A stretch of DNA of 64,000 bases from an uncultured Parabacteroides sp. (GTDB lineage Bacteria > Bacteroidota > Bacteroidia > Bacteroidales > Tannerellaceae): the NCBI GenBank assembly GCA_910577325.1, contig CAJTMR010000007.1, positions 62,001 through 126,000 on the forward strand, given 5' to 3'. The position numbers and the translations under genes were made by a program. The notes under the pieces were generated by a model. The model saw nothing but the letters and a program-made list of their open reading frames with translations. It was not told the origin of the DNA and searched no databases. Shown piece after piece: positions 61,196 through 64,000 of the stretch (its first letter is position 1; each line of letters opens with the position of its first letter).

Positions 61196-62743
61196 ATGGT
61201 AAAGAGGTCTGTTTTAGCGTTATTTATTGTATTGTTATTCAGTAATGGCCGAGTAGAAGCACAAGATGTTAATATAATCAACGGGAACCAGTTGAACCAA
61301 TCTGTTCAGACTGCTGCTCCCGACACATTTCCTTTATTAGACTTGGATGAAACGGAACTGGACAAGATTCCTGATATCAGGTCACAGTTCGAAAAACTCA
61401 ATAGCAGCTACTCCTCCCCCGCTGCACCAAGTGAAAACCTGCTTCGCTTTTTAAAGAAAGACGAGATTGAATTATCACCGGAAGCACAATACTGGGTTGA
61501 TTGGGTACGCGACCCGTCCACCATCATCAGCCCGTGGATGACTTTGCGAGATACGACAATCGTCAATCCCCTATTTACTCCGATCCTTTTCAAAGGAGGA
61601 CTTATTCCGAAAGATCTGCAATTATACGATAAGGACTTTGTCGCCAAACAGCGTCCCTCTTTTTCCATGTTCACCCCCGACACAACCTTGTTTGAGGAAG
61701 AAATTCTCAAAAGCAAGTTGCAAAATAAAGCATACAACTACGTGCGCGTGAACTATCCGGAATATTTCCGCTATTCGGAACGCGACCTGCCGACAGACGT
61801 GGTTAAGATAAACGAGATAAAAAAGGTCGCATACGAGCCGGAACTTATCAAGATAGAAAACGATCCGAACGCCTTCAATGACGTAGACGCTCCGGTGAAG
61901 TTCATACCGGAACGACGCTACTGGACCTCACATTTTGAAAGTGCCGTCCAGTTCGCCCAAAATTATATTTCCCCGAACTGGCATAAAGGCGGAGTGAGCG
62001 CCCTGAACCTGACCAACCGGCAATATTTCGTGTACGACTATAATAAAGACAAGGTCCAAATCAAAAACGAACTGGAATGGAAGACCAACGTCCTTACCGC
62101 TCCCAAAGACACATTACGCGACTACAAGATCGGTGACGACGTATTGCGCCTCCATAGCAACATCGGTTATAAGGCATTCAGCAAATGGTTCTACACATTT
62201 GACGCGACATTCCAAACCCAGTTATTTTCGAACTTCGCAGAAAATACGGACAACAAGCTTGCCAGTTTTCTCGCTCCGTTCAATGTCAATATCGGTGTCG
62301 GTATGAAATACGAGTTAAACAAATCGTTTCCACAAAGCCGCCACAAGAAAGTCGGACTTTCCGTCAACCTCGCTCCACTGTCCTACGACTTGAAATATAG
62401 TATCAATAAGGACATAGATTTAGGACGTCACGGTTTTAAGAAACAGGCGGATTCAGACATTTTCGAACATAAACTACATAAATTCGGTTCTACGATCAAT
62501 GCAACCCTGAACTTCCAATTCAACAGGAACATCAGTTGGTATTCACGCTTTTACTATTTCACCAGCTATGAAAACATTTTGGGAGAATTCGAAAACCGTT
62601 TGACCATGGCAATCAGCCGCTTCTTTTCTACTACCATATCATTGCAGTTAAGATACGACGATTCGGTTCTTAAGAAAGAAGATTTTAACAGCCATGTCCA
62701 GATAAACGAACTGTTAAGCTTCGGTTTTAATTACAAATGGTAA
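61196..62743 (+). CDS. DUF3078-family outer-membrane beta-barrel protein
   Basis: 515 residues, with a signal peptide ending near VEAQD. Residues about 25-225 form a variable, mostly helical region rich in acidic residues. From about 235 onward there are alternating strands of an outer-membrane barrel (YWTSHFESAVQFAQNYISPNWHKGG, the DUF3078 hallmark, and a C-terminal LLSFGFNYKW beta signal). Function unknown; homologues are widespread in Bacteroidota. Only a short 66-bp element separates it from the region upstream. The gene stands alone on the + strand. Confidence 0.82.
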   Translation: MVKRSVLALFIVLLFSNGRVEAQDVNIINGNQLNQSVQTAAPDTFPLLDLDETELDKIPDIRSQFEKLNSSYSSPAAPSENLLRFLKKDEIELSPEAQYWVDWVRDPSTIISPWMTLRDTTIVNPLFTPILFKGGLIPKDLQLYDKDFVAKQRPSFSMFTPDTTLFEEEILKSKLQNKAYNYVRVNYPEYFRYSERDLPTDVVKINEIKKVAYEPELIKIENDPNAFNDVDAPVKFIPERRYWTSHFESAVQFAQNYISPNWHKGGVSALNLTNRQYFVYDYNKDKVQIKNELEWKTNVLTAPKDTLRDYKIGDDVLRLHSNIGYKAFSKWFYTFDATFQTQLFSNFAENTDNKLASFLAPFNVNIGVGMKYELNKSFPQSRHKKVGLSVNLAPLSYDLKYSINKDIDLGRHGFKKQADSDIFEHKLHKFGSTINATLNFQFNRNISWYSRFYYFTSYENILGEFENRLTMAISRFFSTTISLQLRYDDSVLKKEDFNSHVQINELLSFGFNYKW

Positions 62744-62805
62744 GGTAAAGGCGATTATTTACGTAATAAACTTTGTTAATCGTGACATAATTTCCAAATA
62801 ATACG

Positions 62806-62813
62806 TACTTTTG
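62806..62813 (+). promoter_or_regulatory. -7 box of the rseC-like/rnf unit
   Basis: TACTTTTG at 62806-62813. The transcript would start near 62820, which rules out the TTG at 62811 as start codon and supports ATG at 62844. No clear -33 box. Confidence 0.55.
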
Positions 62814-62843
62814 CCTCGATTTTGCAATGTCGAGATTACAAAT

Positions 62844-63260
62844 ATGAGCGAAAGTATCAATCACAACGGAATTATAGAGAAGATCGACGGCGATACGGCC
62901 TATGTCCGAATTATCCAGCAATCGGCTTGCTCCGGATGCCATGCGCAAAGTATGTGTGCGGCATCCGAGAGTAAAGTAAAGATTATCGAAGTGCCGGACA
63001 ACTCCGGAAAGTTCACTGTAAACGAAAATGTTCTGCTATGCGGACGAAGTTCGCTGGGTTTGCAGGCCGTGCTGCTCGCATTTATACTTCCGCTCCTAAT
63101 CGTTGTTGCAGCTATCGTAACAGGTACAAGCATGCAATGGGAAGAAACCACAAGCGGGTTAACCGGATTACTGCTCTTAGTTCCTTATTATTGCATCTTA
63201 TACTTTTTTCGAGATAAACTTAAAAGGCGATTCATTTTTACTTTGAAAAAACTTAATTAA
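62844..63260 (+). CDS. RseC/MucC-family membrane protein
   Basis: 138 residues. The N-terminal cytoplasmic part has CSGCHAQSMC (Cys34, Cys37 and Cys43; CxxCx5C), the family's metal- or cluster-binding motif. Two membrane helices follow (about 75-95 and 103-120), with a basic C-terminal tail. Family members are linked to the SoxR-reducing system and to Rnf complexes. Here it lies 7 bp before rnfB, so it should assist assembly or electron transfer of the Rnf complex. Start set at 62844 from the -7 box position. Confidence 0.88.
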   Translation: MSESINHNGIIEKIDGDTAYVRIIQQSACSGCHAQSMCAASESKVKIIEVPDNSGKFTVNENVLLCGRSSLGLQAVLLAFILPLLIVVAAIVTGTSMQWEETTSGLTGLLLLVPYYCILYFFRDKLKRRFIFTLKKLN

Positions 63261-63267
63261 ACATATC

Positions 63268-64000
63268 ATGATTTTAATTGCCGTTATTTCATTAGGAGCG
63301 ATTGGAGCGATCGGCGCAGTTTTTCTATATGCCGCCTCCAAGAAGTTTGAAGTATACGAAGATCCTCGTATCGCACAAGTCCAGGAAGTATTGCCTGGAG
63401 CCAATTGCGGTGGTTGTGGATATCCCGGATGCGGTGGTTTTGCTGCGGCTTGTGTAAAGGCTGACACGTTGGACGGCCTGCTATGTCCCGTAGGCGGAGC
63501 GCCGGTAATGGGCAAAGTAGCCACCATCCTCGGAAAAGAAGCAGCCGGCGCAGAACCGATGGTTGCCGTTGTTCGCTGCAACGGAACCTGTGCCGCCCGC
63601 CCGCATACCAACCGGTATGACGGTGTACGGAGTTGTGCGATCGCTTCTGCACTGTATGGCGGAGAGACCGGCTGTTCATTCGGTTGCCTGGGACATGGCG
63701 ACTGTGTGGCTGCATGCAACTTCGATGCCATTCGTATCAACCTTGAGACAGGACTTCCGGAAGTGGACGAAGACAAATGTACTTCATGCGGAGCTTGCGT
63801 AAAAGCTTGCCCGAAAAACATCATCGAACTGCGTAAGAAAGGGCCCAAATCACGCCGTATCTTTGTTAGCTGTATAAACAAAGACAAAGGCGGAGTAGCC
63901 AAGAAAGCATGTGCGAACGCTTGTATCGGTTGTGGCAAATGTGCAAAGGAATGCCCGTTCGAAGCAATCACAGTAGAAAACAATGTGGCCTATATCGACT
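63268..64000 (+). CDS. rnfB: Rnf complex subunit B, N-terminal part (runs off the window)
   Basis: 244 codons are visible before the right edge. The protein is the iron-sulfur subunit that passes electrons from ferredoxin to the Na+/H+-pumping Rnf complex. An N-terminal membrane helix (about 1-25) is followed by the 4Fe-4S domain GANCGGCGYPGCGGFAAAC (Cys residues near 50-66), a cysteine-rich middle part (CNGTCAAR, CSFGCLGHGDC), and two ferredoxin clusters DKCTSCGACVKACPK and ACIGCGKCAKECPF. The start (63268) is 7 bp after the RseC-family stop. The remaining rnf genes should follow beyond the window. Confidence 0.97.
   Translation, partial: MILIAVISLGAIGAIGAVFLYAASKKFEVYEDPRIAQVQEVLPGANCGGCGYPGCGGFAAACVKADTLDGLLCPVGGAPVMGKVATILGKEAAGAEPMVAVVRCNGTCAARPHTNRYDGVRSCAIASALYGGETGCSFGCLGHGDCVAACNFDAIRINLETGLPEVDEDKCTSCGACVKACPKNIIELRKKGPKSRRIFVSCINKDKGGVAKKACANACIGCGKCAKECPFEAITVENNVAYID

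Noticed and set aside
62811..62843. TTG start for the RseC-family gene
   Set aside because: It lies within the -7 box at 62806-62813, so it would not be transcribed.
63198..63983. 261-codon ORF (-) antisense to rnfB
   Set aside because: rnfB on the + strand has all iron-sulfur motifs; the antisense frame is a shadow.

Overview
The window looks like a chromosomal segment of a Bacteroidales gut bacterium, most likely Parabacteroides. The signs are three SusC/SusD pairs, a FecR/ECF-sigma pair, lipoprotein signals of the usual Bacteroidota kind, a NigD-like lipoprotein, a DUF4296 lipoprotein beside lspA, and repeated promoters of the Bacteroidota type (TTTG-N19-TAnnTTTG). Species cannot be fixed from the sequence alone.

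Region 1 (1-4896, + strand) is one tightly packed run: the end of an RND efflux pump, a small PII-like protein, an OmpR-type regulator with a damaged receiver pocket, a steroid 5-alpha-reductase, an Old Yellow Enzyme family flavin reductase and a short-chain dehydrogenase. The last three form a plausible steroid or bile-acid A-ring reduction pathway joined to an export pump. This is the most interesting unit in the window. A tRNA-Arg(TCT) and a 172-bp MITE-like element follow.

Region 2 (5344-20879, mostly - strand) is housekeeping: a TamL/BamA-like outer-membrane assembly lipoprotein, a SpoU/TrmH RNA methyltransferase (+), lspA with two small partners, a DksA-like protein, ileS, a DUF3810 membrane protein, metH, smpB, a Yip1-type membrane protein and a NigD-like lipoprotein. 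A 900-bp gap then holds two inverted copies of a ~190-bp dispersed repeat around a GC-rich palindromic core. rpsP and a lipoprotein thioredoxin follow.

Region 3 (23089-44540) holds two divergent polysaccharide utilization loci. On the - strand are susC, susD, a GH2 enzyme and a GH43/GH117-like enzyme. On the + strand are susC, susD, a DUF6057-like membrane protein, a PD40 propeller lipoprotein with a c-type haem motif, a DUF3332 lipoprotein and a LacZ-type GH2. No regulator gene lies inside them. The 946-bp divergent region carries three copies of the palindrome AGTTCT-N3-AGAACT placed around the likely promoters, plus a third copy of the dispersed repeat.

Region 4 (44817-51562, - strand) is housekeeping: rny, zapA with a coiled-coil partner, a winged-helix protein, a B3/4-domain protein, a YfiH/LACC1-type protein, obg, adk and hpt. 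Region 5 (51745-60229) is a third PUL: fecR, susC with an STN signalling domain, susD and a serine-type sulfatase on the - strand, with the ECF sigma gene at the far end in convergent orientation. Region 6 (61196-64000, + strand) has a DUF3078 protein, an RseC-family protein and the start of rnfB. Three 21-22-bp-period tandem arrays and two related MITE-like elements are scattered through the window.
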